Assembly: GCA_016778765.1 (NCBI GenBank)
Contig: JADHOV010000002.1
Location: 62,001 to 126,000 of the forward strand
Reading direction: 5' to 3'
Source of the DNA: Paracoccaceae bacterium
GTDB lineage: Bacteria; Pseudomonadota; Alphaproteobacteria; Rhodobacterales; Rhodobacteraceae
Length of the DNA: 64,000 nt
The notes beneath the pieces were generated by a model. That model had not been told where the DNA came from. It saw nothing but the letters and a program-made list of their open reading frames with translations, and did not search any database. Positions within the stretch are counted from its first letter, which is position 1. Each line of letters begins with the position of its first letter. Shown in pieces: positions 17,477-31,108 of the stretch. The position numbers and the translations under genes were made by a program.

Positions 17477-18844
17477 TCAACTTGCGGGTAAAACTCGGGT
17501 AACCACCTGTTTGGTATAAAGAGACACTGCGAGGACTTCATATCGCAAATCAAAGAGCGCGCAAAACTCATTTAACGCCTTAAACTCATCCTGCTGCCAA
17601 CCCTGGTTGATAATCAATTCATCAAAAATGATCACCGTCTGTTCATCTATGACGGATCTCGCATTTTTAAGCGCGCTCAAGGTTGATCCGTATAGATCTG
17701 CATCAAGGTTTATCAACGCAGCTTTTGGGCGTTCGCTAGCAAAAAAGCTTGGTAAAGTCTTGTCAAACTCACCGACGATGAACTCACCTCCGGGGACATC
17801 TGGCACTTTTCCAAAGCTGCTATATGACCCTTTGGGAACAGATCGCCAATCTTCGGGCAGGCCCTCAAACGTATCAAATCCAAACCCTTTTTTATAACTC
17901 TTCATCAGATACCTGAACGAGTCTCCCATCCAAACGCCAAACTCATAAAAGGGACGTGACCGGTCTGATAAAGATACAGCAAGGTCAAAAATCGACCAGC
18001 GGTTAAAATGTAAGCTGGGCTGTTCTTGCAAAGACAACACCCATTCGATGCTTTTCAAGATTGGATCGTCAGATAATTCGCTATTCATTAATGAGTCAAA
18101 ATGGCTTCGGTCGCCCTTGAATGCATTCATACCGGCTAGGGTGAAAATTGCATCACGATACATGGGCTCTGCTTTAAGGCACATTTCCACAATCGCCTGG
18201 GCAGTTTCTGCGTCGCTTACCGTAGAATGCAGGTTCCAATAGGCGCGAAAACTGTTTTCATCGATATCAATCGCTTTCAAAAAACAATTCTGAGCGCCCT
18301 TAATATCGGCGCGATCGTTCAATAGGTTGCCATAATTATTATAGGCAGGCGAGAAGAGCGGGTTGATCTTAAGAGCCGCTTTTAAATGCTGCTCTGATCT
18401 ATCCAGCAATCCAAGCGACTTGAGAGATACGGCCAGGTTGTTGTGGTAGTTGACCTTGTTGTGCCGTTGCATGTTTTGCTCTGAGGGGCAGGGTTTGATT
18501 TCTATCGCTTGTTCATAATGGAAAATTGCTTTTACGTCATGGCCCAGTTTCGAATAGCTTTCGGCCATAATATTGTGAAGAAAGATTGACTCGGGAAACT
18601 CGCTCAAAAGCTGTCCTGCAGATGTAACAACAGATTCGTACTCGCCTTTTTGAAACAGATTGATCAATAGCTTTGACAAGATAGGATTGATCAAAGGCTG
18701 AGTATCTGACGCACCGCCCGTTTCGATCTCGATCAGCGCTTCCTGGGCTGAAATGGAAGAGGTCTCTTTAAGAGAGGCTGCAACGGATGAACAGGTCATA
18801 GATGCCGATAGATCGGATGTTCTGTTAAGGTCAAAAGCTGCCAT
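17477..18844 (-). CDS. TPR-repeat protein fused to a TylF-type O-methyltransferase domain
   Basis: A 455-residue two-part protein. Residues of about 60-230 form TPR-like helical repeats (for example I-F-H-Y-E-Q-A-I-E-I-K-P and H-L-K-A-A-L-K-I-N-P-L-F-S-P-A-Y-N-N-Y-G-N-L-L). The C-terminal part from about residue 290 is a class I SAM-dependent methyltransferase of the TylF/macrocin family: Y-E-F-G-V-W-M-G-D-S for SAM binding, G-F-D-T-F-E-G-L-P-E-D-W, and the D-A-D-L-Y-G-S-T motif with metal-ligand acidic residues, then I-I-F-D-E. The TPR part probably docks a partner or a glycan carrier. A strong GGAG ribosome-binding site precedes the ATG. Single gene; substrate unknown. Confidence 0.85.
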   Translation of the reverse strand: MAAFDLNRTSDLSASMTCSSVAASLKETSSISAQEALIEIETGGASDTQPLINPILSKLLINLFQKGEYESVVTSAGQLLSEFPESIFLHNIMAESYSKLGHDVKAIFHYEQAIEIKPCPSEQNMQRHNKVNYHNNLAVSLKSLGLLDRSEQHLKAALKINPLFSPAYNNYGNLLNDRADIKGAQNCFLKAIDIDENSFRAYWNLHSTVSDAETAQAIVEMCLKAEPMYRDAIFTLAGMNAFKGDRSHFDSLMNSELSDDPILKSIEWVLSLQEQPSLHFNRWSIFDLAVSLSDRSRPFYEFGVWMGDSFRYLMKSYKKGFGFDTFEGLPEDWRSVPKGSYSSFGKVPDVPGGEFIVGEFDKTLPSFFASERPKAALINLDADLYGSTLSALKNARSVIDEQTVIIFDELIINQGWQQDEFKALNEFCALFDLRYEVLAVSLYTKQVVTRVLPAS

Positions 18845-19030
18845 TGCGTATCTCCTTCAGGAATAGCAACGACCGCAGGCGATTTTGTTTAGCGCTTTAG
18901 GGATTTAAATTTTGATTTTTGATAGAATTTTAATATTTGAAACAGGTTACTTGAAGCAGATTTTATTAAAAACTATCCAATACGGCTGCCACGCGTATCG
19001 CTTAAAACATCTCAGGTGGTTAAACTGGGC

Positions 19031-19603
19031 TTATCTGCCCCAGCTGCGCAGGGGACCACAATCGACATGAACAAAATTTGAACGTGAATAGCTTCCAACG
19101 CCGCCAGCCTTGCAAGAATTAGCAGCTTTGGAAAGTTGCCGCACTGATCGCGATGACAATCTAAGATCCGCAGCTTGCCCAGAAATATGCAATGACTTCT
19201 TGGCCACCAATCGCGATTGACGGCGCAGCATCGCATTGGTCTTAGCGCTACGATACCCAGAAAGCAGTTGATACGGCTCATCCGTGTCCAAAAGGCGGTG
19301 ACTGGCTGCCATGATGTCGATCGTGCGCACATCAATTTGCTTAATTTCATTGCGACGCCAATCTCGCATAATGCGATTGATTTCGTCGATAGCCTCAGGA
19401 ATATATTGCCCGTCAATCCAGTAGATCGTATTCACCCGCTCGCCGCTGCGCTTTGAATACATATTCAGGCTACGAATATCGCCTGATCTGCGCAGGAAAC
19501 CAGCCGCTTTCGAAAACGTAGGCGCTGCTGATACGAGCGTTGCTGCAAATGCACCAAGCAAAAAGCGTCGCGATAGCGCGGTGCAGTTTTGCGTGTGATC
19601 CAT
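19031..19603 (-). CDS. YcbK/MepK-like murein endopeptidase (DUF882, peptidase M15 fold)
   Basis: A 190-residue exported protein. The N-terminus S-R-R-F-L-L-G-A-F-A-A-T is a Tat-type signal. The domain has the family motifs S-G-Y-R-S-A-K-T-N, S-L-H-I-S-G-Q-A-A-D-L-R with zinc-ligand His and Asp, and G-G-V-G-S-Y-S-R-S-N-F-V-H-V-D-C-G-P-L-R-S-W with the third ligand His. E. coli MepK (YcbK) cleaves 3-3 crosslinks in peptidoglycan and is encoded beside the L,D-transpeptidase gene ldtD (ycbB). The same two families are neighbours here, but divergent, sharing a 288 bp upstream region. This fits opposing roles in remodelling 3-3 crosslinks. Confidence 0.87.
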   Translation of the reverse strand: MDHTQNCTALSRRFLLGAFAATLVSAAPTFSKAAGFLRRSGDIRSLNMYSKRSGERVNTIYWIDGQYIPEAIDEINRIMRDWRRNEIKQIDVRTIDIMAASHRLLDTDEPYQLLSGYRSAKTNAMLRRQSRLVAKKSLHISGQAADLRLSSRSVRQLSKAANSCKAGGVGSYSRSNFVHVDCGPLRSWGR

Positions 19604-19891
19604 TCCCGAAAACCCTTTGTCAATATTTCAACTAGGCGATCGAAACCCGTTCACCCACGCCACGCTTCTTGCCATAAAAGAGAGCTTTAGCCAAGATTTT
19701 ATTTACCGATAGTTTGTGTCTGACCTTTTTCAGGGCAATTTTTGCCGTTGTTATGCGGTCTTTTTAATCTAAAAGCCTAGAAATTTTGATACCTTTTAAA
19801 GAGCCGTCACCAAAAAGTGACATGATCTGTGCTTCCAATCAACTACATATGCTATATAAAGACATGCGAAATACCAAGGGTGGGAAAGGCG

Positions 19892-21514
19892 ATGGTCGGC
19901 CAGCAGCTTGAGCAGATAAAAAGATCATTTTTTATTAAATTGGGTTTTTTATGTGTCATTTTTTTTATTTTTTTCACGCAGAGCCTACGGGCTGAACTGA
20001 CTGATTTTGCGTTTAAATTGGGTTTGCTAGAAAAAGTGGCTGGTGAAAAAGCCGTTGAAGATTTTTACCAAAACCGGAATTTCAGGCCCGTCTGGATAGG
20101 GCAGGGTCCAGCCGCTAATGAGCGCCGAACGGCTTTATTCACAGCGCTTGAACAGGCTGATTTGCACGCGTTGCCGACGAGGCGCTACAGGGCTGATTTA
20201 AGGCTTTTCAAAAAGCGTGGCCAAGATGGAAGGCAGTTGGGTATCCTAGAAGGCCAACTTACAATGGCGTTTTTACGATATGCAAAAGACGTCCATGCCG
20301 GTCTTTTAAATCCAAGCAAAGTAGACGAATTGATTTTCCGCAAGCTGCCGCGCATTAATCCAAGCGAGCTTTTGCAACGGGTCGTTTCAGAACCAGCAAA
20401 AGCTGTTTTTAACAGCCTGCCACCGCAAAGCGACGCCTATAAGAATCTGATGAAGGCGCGGCAAAAACTGCTTAAGGCGCGCCTGAATGCGCCATGGGGG
20501 CCGGTTCTGTTAGATGAACGGCTGGCCAAAGGTGCCGAGGGAGATCGGGTTGTTCAACTTCGCGATCGACTTATATCACAGGGCTATTTGAAGCACACGG
20601 CTTCTGCGCGGTTCGATGGTGATTTGCGGTTGGCGCTTCAACGCTTTCAAAAAGACCACGGGTTATCGCCCGATGGCATTGCCGGCAGCAATACGATTGC
20701 TGAGTTGAACGTTCCAATATCGCAGCGCTTGCAATCTATAGAAGTTGCCATGGAGCGGGAACGCTGGATTAATCATCCGCAACAAAATCGTCAAATTGTT
20801 GTGAATTTAACTGATTACACGGTCAAGCTTATAGAAAATGGCACGGTAAAATTTCAAACCCGCTCGGTCGTGGGCGCGGATATTGATGATCAGCGCAGTC
20901 CAGAGTTTTCAGATGTAATGGAATATATGGTTATAAATCCGACTTGGAATGTTCCAAAATCGATCACGCTAAATGAATATTTGCCTGAGCTACAGGAAGA
21001 TCCAAGCGCGCATAGCTATCTTACGCTTTATGATCAAGACGGGCAGGTTATTGATCGAGACTTTGTTGATTTTTTGGCCTATGATCAAGACAGCTTCCCT
21101 TATGATTTAAAGCAGCTGCCATCGCAAACAAACGCGCTTGGGTTGGTAAAGTTTATGTTGCCCAACCCGCATAACATTTATTTGCATGACACGCCGTCTA
21201 AAGCCTTATTCGCGAAAGAGACGCGGGCTTTCAGCCATGGTTGTATCCGCCTGCATCAGCCTTTTGATTTTGCTTTTGAGCTTCTGTCAGATCAAACCTA
21301 TGATCCCGTTGGCGATTTTTTTCGACTTTTAGATGCGGGCAAAGAGGCCAGCATTATCCTCAAGAATCCAGTTCCTGTTCACATTATTTATCGCACCGCC
21401 GTTGCAGAATATGACGGACGGATTGGGTTCAGACGGGATATTTATGGCCGCGATGCGCGTATTTTTGAGGCCTTACGGATGGCAGGGCTGGCGTTAGAGG
21501 CCACGCAAGGCTAA
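19892..21514 (+). CDS. L,D-transpeptidase, YcbB/LdtD type
   Basis: A 540-residue protein from the ATG at 19892, chosen because a GGGAAAGG ribosome-binding site precedes it and a membrane anchor ([14 protein letters not shown]) follows within 40 residues; the longer frame starts at 19829. In order: anchor, a scaffold domain, a peptidoglycan-binding domain ([15 protein letters not shown], about residues 250-265), and a catalytic YkuD domain with S-H-G-C-I-R-L (Cys451). It makes 3-3 crosslinks in the periplasm. It lies 11 nt upstream of lpxD, linking murein and outer-membrane genes in one transcript. Confidence 0.9.
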   Translation: MVGQQLEQIKRSFFIKLGFLCVIFFIFFTQSLRAELTDFAFKLGLLEKVAGEKAVEDFYQNRNFRPVWIGQGPAANERRTALFTALEQADLHALPTRRYRADLRLFKKRGQDGRQLGILEGQLTMAFLRYAKDVHAGLLNPSKVDELIFRKLPRINPSELLQRVVSEPAKAVFNSLPPQSDAYKNLMKARQKLLKARLNAPWGPVLLDERLAKGAEGDRVVQLRDRLISQGYLKHTASARFDGDLRLALQRFQKDHGLSPDGIAGSNTIAELNVPISQRLQSIEVAMERERWINHPQQNRQIVVNLTDYTVKLIENGTVKFQTRSVVGADIDDQRSPEFSDVMEYMVINPTWNVPKSITLNEYLPELQEDPSAHSYLTLYDQDGQVIDRDFVDFLAYDQDSFPYDLKQLPSQTNALGLVKFMLPNPHNIYLHDTPSKALFAKETRAFSHGCIRLHQPFDFAFELLSDQTYDPVGDFFRLLDAGKEASIILKNPVPVHIIYRTAVAEYDGRIGFRRDIYGRDARIFEALRMAGLALEATQG

Positions 21515-21525
21515 ACCAATCTGAG

Positions 21526-22647
21526 ATGGAAAAAAAAATCGCGTATACCCTTAAAGATATTGCGGCGTCTCTCGGCCTTACGCTGGTGGGGGATCCGTAC
21601 ATGCGCGTGCACAGCGTCTCAGAGCCCAGTAGCGCCAAGCAAGGCCAGTTGGCTCTGGCCATGTCGCCCGCCTATGAAGCTCAACTTAGCGAAGGAGCGG
21701 CTGAAATGGCGATGCTGCGCGAAGGGGCGGATTGGCAAGCGCTTGGATTGCGCGCTGCGCTTTTGGCGCCGCGCCCGAAATTTGCTTTGTCGGGTTTATC
21801 CGCGATGCTTGATCCCGGGCAATCAGTGCCGCAGGGCATTCACCCATCTGCAGTGATTGATCCGAGCGCTAAGCTTGGACGAAATCTTTGCATCGGTCCT
21901 TTCAGTTATATCGGTCCAAACGCTGAATTAGGCGATGCCTGTTTGATAGGCCCTCATTGTCATATCGGCGCTTCCAGCGTTTTGGGTGATCATGCGCGCC
22001 TGCGAGAGGGTGTTAAAATTGGCGCGCGTGTCAAGATTGGGGATCGCTTTATCGCGCAGCCAGGGGTTGTTATTGGGGCGGATGGCTTTTCGTTCGTGAC
22101 CCAAGAAATTTCGGGCGTGGAGGCTGCCCGTGCAACCTTGGGCGATCAGACCGCCTCTGTTCAGCAGCAAAGCTGGGCACGGGTGCATTCTTTGGGCAGC
22201 GTTACGATTGGAGATGATGTCGAACTGGGGGCCAATACATGCGTTGATTGCGGTACAATCCGCGATACTGTCCTTGGTGATGGTGTGAAATGCGACAATC
22301 TGGTGCAAATTGGCCATAACGTGACGATCGATCAGCATAGTTTGATTTGCGCGCAAGTGGCGATTGCGGGATCAACCCGAATTGGCAAACATGTTGTGCT
22401 GGGCGGGCAAACGGGGGTGAGCGATAATTTATTTATTGGAGATCACGTGATCACGGGCGGCGCAACGAAAGTGCTGTCTAATGTTCCTGCGGGGCGCGTT
22501 ATGCTGGGCTATCCGGCTATGAAGATGGATAGCCACCTTGAGGCGTATAAGGCCTTGCGCCGCTTGCCGCGCTTGATGCGCGATTTTGCAGAGTTCAAAG
22601 CCCGGTTTTTAAATCAAAAAGATGAATCTTTTAAGGATAAGAATTAG
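21526..22647 (+). CDS. lpxD: UDP-3-O-acylglucosamine N-acyltransferase
   Basis: A 373-residue protein with the LpxD layout: an N-terminal uridine-binding domain (about residues 1-105), then a left-handed beta-helix of hexapeptide repeats (from [11 protein letters not shown] to G-Y-P-A-M-K), and a C-terminal helix. The catalytic His is expected in Q-I-G-H-N-V, which is present. It adds the N-linked 3-hydroxyacyl chain to UDP-3-O-acyl-glucosamine, the third step of lipid A synthesis, using acyl-ACP. In many bacteria lpxD sits beside bamA-fabZ-lpxA; here it is followed by its own ACP and ketoacyl synthase genes, which hints at a dedicated acyl supply. Confidence 0.93.
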   Translation: MEKKIAYTLKDIAASLGLTLVGDPYMRVHSVSEPSSAKQGQLALAMSPAYEAQLSEGAAEMAMLREGADWQALGLRAALLAPRPKFALSGLSAMLDPGQSVPQGIHPSAVIDPSAKLGRNLCIGPFSYIGPNAELGDACLIGPHCHIGASSVLGDHARLREGVKIGARVKIGDRFIAQPGVVIGADGFSFVTQEISGVEAARATLGDQTASVQQQSWARVHSLGSVTIGDDVELGANTCVDCGTIRDTVLGDGVKCDNLVQIGHNVTIDQHSLICAQVAIAGSTRIGKHVVLGGQTGVSDNLFIGDHVITGGATKVLSNVPAGRVMLGYPAMKMDSHLEAYKALRRLPRLMRDFAEFKARFLNQKDESFKDKN

Positions 22648-22659
22648 AAGGTTGAAATC

Positions 22660-22917
22660 ATGGATATAGAAAATAAAGTCATTGAAATCATAGCGGAACT
22701 TGCAGTTCTTGAAGTTGAAGACGTATCCTTAGATAGCAGTTTAGACAGTTTGGGGATCGATAGTCTGGGGCTGGTCGAAAGTATTTTCGCAATAGAGGAA
22801 ACCTTTGACATTCAAATACCCTTCAACGCGAATGATCCCCAAAATAGTGAGTTTGACATCTCTTCGGTAGCAACAATCATTGCCGGAATTCAAGAATTGG
22901 TGGCAAAAAAGCCGTGA
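22660..22917 (+). CDS. Acyl carrier protein
   Basis: An 85-residue acidic protein with the phosphopantetheine attachment motif L-G-I-D-S-L-G-L-V-E (Ser40). It carries a growing or finished acyl chain. The sequence differs from housekeeping AcpP, where the motif is normally A-D-S-L-D, and it has an insert-like stretch, N-D-P-Q-N-S-E-F-D, before the last helix, so it is a specialised ACP. It lies 12 nt after lpxD and its stop overlaps the KAS start (GTGAAAA context), which argues for joint action with both neighbours. Confidence 0.9.
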   Translation: MDIENKVIEIIAELAVLEVEDVSLDSSLDSLGIDSLGLVESIFAIEETFDIQIPFNANDPQNSEFDISSVATIIAGIQELVAKKP

Positions 22918-24122
22918 AAAGGGTTGTGATTACAGGCGCAGGCACAATCAACGCGCTTGGGCATAGTGTCAAAGAAACGTTCGAGGCGATGCGTGAGGGG
23001 CGCTGCGGCATCGCTCCGGTCATGTTTCGCGATGTAGAGCGGTTGTCAATTCAGATCGGAGGGCAGGTTCGTAACTTTACCCCCGAAGAGGTGTTCAATC
23101 GCCAGCAATTGGTTCTTTATGATCGGTTTACGCAATTCAGTTTATTGGCTGCGAAAGAGGCGTTAGAGCAATCTGGATTGGTCTTTACCGGGGAGCTTGC
23201 CGCGACATCCGGTGTGGTTTTGGGCACTGCTGGCGGCGGGGTGAGCACCTGGGATGATAATTATCGCGCCGTATATGAAGAAGGTAAGAACCGGGTGCAT
23301 CCGTTTGTGGTGCCCAAGCTGATGAATAATGCAGCGGCCAGCCATATTTCGATGGAATATAATTTGAAAGGCCCCAGCTTTACGGTGTCAACCGCTTGTG
23401 CTAGCTCCAATCATGCCATGGCGCAAGCTTTTCAATTGGTCCGCTCAGGCATGTCGCCCGCAATGGTGACGGGGGGATCTGAGTCCATGCTCTGTTTTGG
23501 CGGTGTTAAAGCTTGGGAAGGGTTGCGGGTGATGAGCCGAGATGCCTGCCGACCTTTTTCGGCCAATCGAAATGGCATGGTACAGGGCGAAGGTGCCGCA
23601 ATATTTGTGTTCGAAGAATTGGAACATGCGAAGGCCCGCAAAGCCGAAATTCTGGCTGAAGTCGTCGGCTATGCGATGTCTTCGGATGCTGCTGATATTG
23701 TGATGCCCTCTAAACAGGGGGCTGAACGTGCAATCGCGGGTGCGCTGAAAAATGCAGGTCTTAATCCAGAAGATGTTGGCTATATCAATGCGCATGGCAC
23801 GGGCACTGCTGCGAATGACAAAACCGAATGCGCAGCCGTGGCAACGGTGTTCGGGCGCCACGCGGATGATTTGATGATCAGTTCTACCAAATCCATGCAT
23901 GGCCATGTGATCGGCGGCACCGGGGCGGTTGAGCTTTTGGCCTGTATCATGGCATTGCGCGATAGCGTTGTCGCCCCGACAATCGGTTACGAAGAGGCAG
24001 ATCCGGAATGCGCGCTGGACGTTGTGCCCAACATTGCGCGGGAGGCCTCGGTGAGCGTGGCGCTCAGCAATGCCTTTGCATTTGGTGGTCTAAATGCTGT
24101 TATTGCGTTGCGAAAGTTTTAA
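22914..24122 (+). CDS. Beta-ketoacyl-ACP synthase (FabF-like, KAS II family)
   Basis: A 402-residue condensing enzyme. Catalytic Cys in S-T-A-C-A-S-S-N-H-A (about residue 163), His in I-N-A-H-G-T-G-T and His in K-S-M-H-G-H-V-I-G-G-T-G-A, then the C-terminal S-N-A-F-A-F-G-G loop: a full KAS I/II Cys-His-His triad. It extends an acyl chain on ACP with malonyl-ACP. The start is a GTG overlapping the ACP stop by 4 nt. Being coupled to lpxD and a special ACP, it probably makes a chain for lipid A or a related envelope lipid rather than bulk fatty acids. Confidence 0.9.
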   Translation: MKRVVITGAGTINALGHSVKETFEAMREGRCGIAPVMFRDVERLSIQIGGQVRNFTPEEVFNRQQLVLYDRFTQFSLLAAKEALEQSGLVFTGELAATSGVVLGTAGGGVSTWDDNYRAVYEEGKNRVHPFVVPKLMNNAAASHISMEYNLKGPSFTVSTACASSNHAMAQAFQLVRSGMSPAMVTGGSESMLCFGGVKAWEGLRVMSRDACRPFSANRNGMVQGEGAAIFVFEELEHAKARKAEILAEVVGYAMSSDAADIVMPSKQGAERAIAGALKNAGLNPEDVGYINAHGTGTAANDKTECAAVATVFGRHADDLMISSTKSMHGHVIGGTGAVELLACIMALRDSVVAPTIGYEEADPECALDVVPNIAREASVSVALSNAFAFGGLNAVIALRKF

Positions 24123-24179
24123 CCTAATATAAAAGCGTAAATGTAGCGCAGATCTATGCCTGCCGGTTATTTTGACAGG

Positions 24180-24353
24180 CTAAAACCCTTTGCCGAGCCC
24201 GTTTAACGTATTCTTAAGGCGTGCAGGAACATAGCCTTGCTGCCCATTTTGCCAGTTTTTGGGTTTGGTGTTCATGCCCAAATAAGGTTTGGCAAAATAT
24301 CCCCCTATTCCCATCGCGGATAAAAGAATAACGATCAAAAGAAATTGCTTCAT
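24180..24353 (-). CDS. Small membrane-anchored protein (57 aa), unknown
   Basis: A short open frame found by direct reading: an AGGAT ribosome-binding site 8 nt before ATG, then M-K-Q-F-L-L-I-V-I-L-L-S-A-M-G-I-G-G-Y-F, a single hydrophobic N-terminal helix or signal anchor, and a polar, basic tail with N-T-K-P-K-N-W-Q-N-G and a C-terminal L-G-K-G-F. It starts 45 nt after the mnmA stop in the same direction. I do not recognise the family. The anchor plus a sound ribosome-binding site make it a credible gene. Confidence 0.6.
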   Translation of the reverse strand: MKQFLLIVILLSAMGIGGYFAKPYLGMNTKPKNWQNGQQGYVPARLKNTLNGLGKGF

Positions 24354-24365
24354 TTCTAGATCCTA

Positions 24366-24389
24366 AAAGCTTTTCATGTGATTGAAAAG
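24366..24389 (-). terminator. Possible weak terminator after mnmA
   Basis: CTTTTCA (24370-24376) and TGAAAAG (24383-24389) form a 7-bp A/T-rich stem with a 6-nt loop, followed on the minus strand by TTTT. It could partly separate mnmA from the small downstream gene. The stem is weak. Confidence 0.3.
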
Positions 24390-24398
24390 CATCTGCGT

Positions 24399-25535
24399 TT
24401 ACGCGCGCTTGGTGATCCAGCCACCGCCCAAGACACGGGTGCTGTCAGTGTCATAAAACACGCAGGCTTGCCCTGGGGCAACGCCTTCTTCGGAGTTTAA
24501 AAGTTCGACTTCGCCGGTCGTCTCGCTGAGCGGTTTTACAAGCGCCTCTTTCGGCCCTCGCGTAGAGCGCAATTTAACCGAAAGATGCCATTCTGCCCGA
24601 TCTGCAAAGGGAGTATCTCCCAACCAATTGATACCCATAATGGGCACTTTGCGCACGGCCAATAAGTGCTTTGGCCCCACAATAACCTGCTTTTTTTCAA
24701 CGTCCAAGCCAATCACGTAAATCGGGTCAGCTAAGCCACCAATCCCCAGGCCTCTGCGTTGCCCAATCGTATAATGGATCACGCCGTGATGCTGGCCCAA
24801 TATTGTTCCATCCACCCCCACTATATCCCCCGGTTCGGCGGAACCGGGGCGCAACTTCTCAATCACTGCTGCATAATTTCCATCTGGAACGAAGCAAATA
24901 TCTTGACTGTCTGGTTTACTGGCGACATCAAGTCCATATTTTTGGGCCAAGGCGCGTGTTTGTGCTTTCGACGTCAAATGTCCAAGCGGAAAACGCAGAA
25001 AGTCAACTTGAGGTTGGGTGGTGGAGAATAGGAAATAGCTTTGATCGCGCGTGGCATCGCCAGCCTGATGCAATTCGGCTTTATTTGGGCCTTGTTTGCG
25101 CTGAATATAATGGCCGGTCGCCATGCAATCCGCCTCAAGATCCCGCGCGGTTTGCATCAGATCTTTGAATTTCACCCGCTCATTGCAGCGAATGCAGGGC
25201 ACTGGCGTTGCCCCGGCCAAATAACTATTTGCAAAGTCATCGATCACAGCCTCTTGAAAGATGTTTTCATAATCCAGCACGTAATGTGGAAAACCCATAT
25301 TCTCAGCCACGCGGCGCGCGTCATGAATATCAATACCGGCGCAACACGCACCTTTCTTTGCCAAAGCCGCCCCATGATCATAAAGTTGCAGGGTAACGCC
25401 AACCACATTATAGCCTTCACTCGCCAATTGCGCGGCCACAACAGAACTGTCGACACCGCCAGACATGGCCACGACGACGCGTGTTTCCGCAGGCGGTTTT
25501 GCAAACCCTAAAGAATTGAGGGGCGAGTCCGTCAC
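24399..25535 (-). CDS. mnmA: tRNA-specific 2-thiouridylase
   Basis: A 378-residue enzyme that makes 2-thiouridine at the wobble position (U34) of Lys, Glu and Gln tRNAs with sulfur from the IscS-Tus relay or a similar donor. PP-loop ATP site M-S-G-G-V-D-S-S-V at about residues 24-32; nucleophilic Cys in [11 protein letters not shown] and the second catalytic Cys in [15 protein letters not shown] follows the substrate loop. Length is normal. A short N-terminal extension precedes the domain. It is transcribed divergently from sciP. Confidence 0.95.
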   Translation of the reverse strand: MTDSPLNSLGFAKPPAETRVVVAMSGGVDSSVVAAQLASEGYNVVGVTLQLYDHGAALAKKGACCAGIDIHDARRVAENMGFPHYVLDYENIFQEAVIDDFANSYLAGATPVPCIRCNERVKFKDLMQTARDLEADCMATGHYIQRKQGPNKAELHQAGDATRDQSYFLFSTTQPQVDFLRFPLGHLTSKAQTRALAQKYGLDVASKPDSQDICFVPDGNYAAVIEKLRPGSAEPGDIVGVDGTILGQHHGVIHYTIGQRRGLGIGGLADPIYVIGLDVEKKQVIVGPKHLLAVRKVPIMGINWLGDTPFADRAEWHLSVKLRSTRGPKEALVKPLSETTGEVELLNSEEGVAPGQACVFYDTDSTRVLGGGWITKRA

Positions 25536-25651
25536 GAGAGTTCCTTTTTGTTTACGTTTAAAAAGATCACATTTTAAACATTTTTATCGTGACGGTTCAT
25601 TAGACATTAAGCCGCCTAACCGCAATCTTTTCTTTGGGAAAAGGGGATACT

Positions 25652-25933
25652 ATGCGGTTTAGAAAAGATATGAAAACTGGCGCGGGGTTGGTGCGCCTTG
25701 CGGATGGATCACTTTTAAGCGACGCGGATTTACCGCCTCGGGACACAACGCGGTGGGTGGCCTCGCGCAAATTGGCAGTGGTGCGTGCCGTACTTTATCA
25801 ATTACGGACGCAAGAAGAAGTTCTTGAAACCTACAGCATCAGCGAAGAAGAATTTTGTGATTGGGTGAACTGCCTGGCGACCAATGGCCCCTCTGGTTTA
25901 AAAATAACGTCGCGCAGCAATATTTCACGCTAG
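25652..25933 (+). CDS. sciP: CtrA inhibitor SciP (DUF1153)
   Basis: A 93-residue helix-turn-helix protein. The conserved core is L-P-P-R-D-T-T-R-W-V-A-S-R-K-L-A-V-V-R-A-V, then the E-E-V-L-E-T-Y-S-I-S-E-E-E-F-C-D-W helix-turn-helix and G-P-S-G-L-K-I-T at the end, all typical of DUF1153/SciP. In Caulobacter, SciP binds CtrA-controlled promoters and blocks CtrA-activated transcription. The ATG at 25652 is favoured over the earlier TTG (25634) by the GGAAAAGGGGA ribosome-binding site. ctrA starts 83 bp downstream on the same strand. Confidence 0.9.
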   Translation: MRFRKDMKTGAGLVRLADGSLLSDADLPPRDTTRWVASRKLAVVRAVLYQLRTQEEVLETYSISEEEFCDWVNCLATNGPSGLKITSRSNISR

Positions 25934-26016
25934 AGTTAAGTTAATTACGTTATGGTAACGAGTGGTTAACCTTTATGGTGAAGCTTTGGTGACGCGCGTA
26001 AGTGTTGGAGATTTTG

Positions 26017-26733
26017 ATGCGTATTCTATTGGTTGAGGACGATGCGACAACATCGAAAAGTATCGAGATGTTGCTATCTCATGCTAGTTTGAACGTGTAT
26101 ACGACAGATCTTGGCGAAGAAGCGATCGACTTGGCCAAACTGTATGATTTTGACCTGATACTTCTAGATTTGAAACTGCCGGATATGAGCGGGCATGAGG
26201 TGTTGCGACAATTGCGTTTGGCGCGGATCGATACACCAACACTGATATTATCGGGCGATGATAACACAGATAGCAAAATTCGGGGTTTGGGCTCTGGTGC
26301 AGATGATTATTTGATCAAACCCTTTCACCGTGAAGAGCTGGTTGCGCGGATCCATGCGATTATCCGGCGGTCGAAAGGGCATTCTCAATCGATCATTGAA
26401 ACAGGTAAAATAGCACTTAACTTGGATGCAAAAACCGTAGAGGTGGATGGGAAAAGCGTACATCTGACTGGAAAAGAATATCAAATGCTAGAACTTCTTT
26501 CGCTGCGCAAGGGAACCACATTGACCAAAGAGATGTTTCTAAATCATCTATATGGCGGGATGGATGAGCCGGAACTTAAAATAATAGATGTCTTTATTTG
26601 CAAATTGCGTAAGAAATTATCGCGTGCCTGCGCGAATGAAAATTACATCGAAACGGTTTGGGGCAGGGGCTATGTTTTGAAAGACCCCAAACCCAGCCAA
26701 AACGAACCGGTTGCTCTGGCTGTTGGTGCCTAA
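26017..26733 (+). CDS. ctrA: Cell-cycle response regulator CtrA
   Basis: A 238-residue OmpR-type response regulator. The receiver domain starts M-R-I-L-L-V-E-D-D and has the phospho-acceptor Asp51 in L-L-D-L-K-L-P-D, with the K of L-I-K-P-F. The C-terminal winged helix contains [14 protein letters not shown] and ends G-R-G-Y-V-L. The spacing and wording match CtrA, the master regulator of the alphaproteobacterial cell cycle, motility and gene-transfer agents. GGAG lies 6 nt before the chosen ATG; a longer frame from a GTG at 26002 is less likely. No full CtrA box (TTAA-N7-TTAA) was found upstream, though several TTAA half-sites are. Confidence 0.95.
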   Translation: MRILLVEDDATTSKSIEMLLSHASLNVYTTDLGEEAIDLAKLYDFDLILLDLKLPDMSGHEVLRQLRLARIDTPTLILSGDDNTDSKIRGLGSGADDYLIKPFHREELVARIHAIIRRSKGHSQSIIETGKIALNLDAKTVEVDGKSVHLTGKEYQMLELLSLRKGTTLTKEMFLNHLYGGMDEPELKIIDVFICKLRKKLSRACANENYIETVWGRGYVLKDPKPSQNEPVALAVGA

Positions 26734-26793
26734 GCAAATTTAAGATTCTTCTCTGGACCGCGGTTTCAAGCCACTCTATCACAGAACCAATAG

Positions 26794-31028
<4,235 letters not shown>

Positions 31029-31108
31029 TCGTAATATACGCATTTTGTTCTCAAATGTTCCCAAAATATCTTTACATCTCCCCAAAAAAATGAGAACAAA
31101 TCATAAAC

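Noticed and set aside
25934-26016. CtrA box upstream of ctrA
   Set aside because: TTAA half-sites occur at 25936, 25941 and 25966, but no pair has the required N7 spacing.
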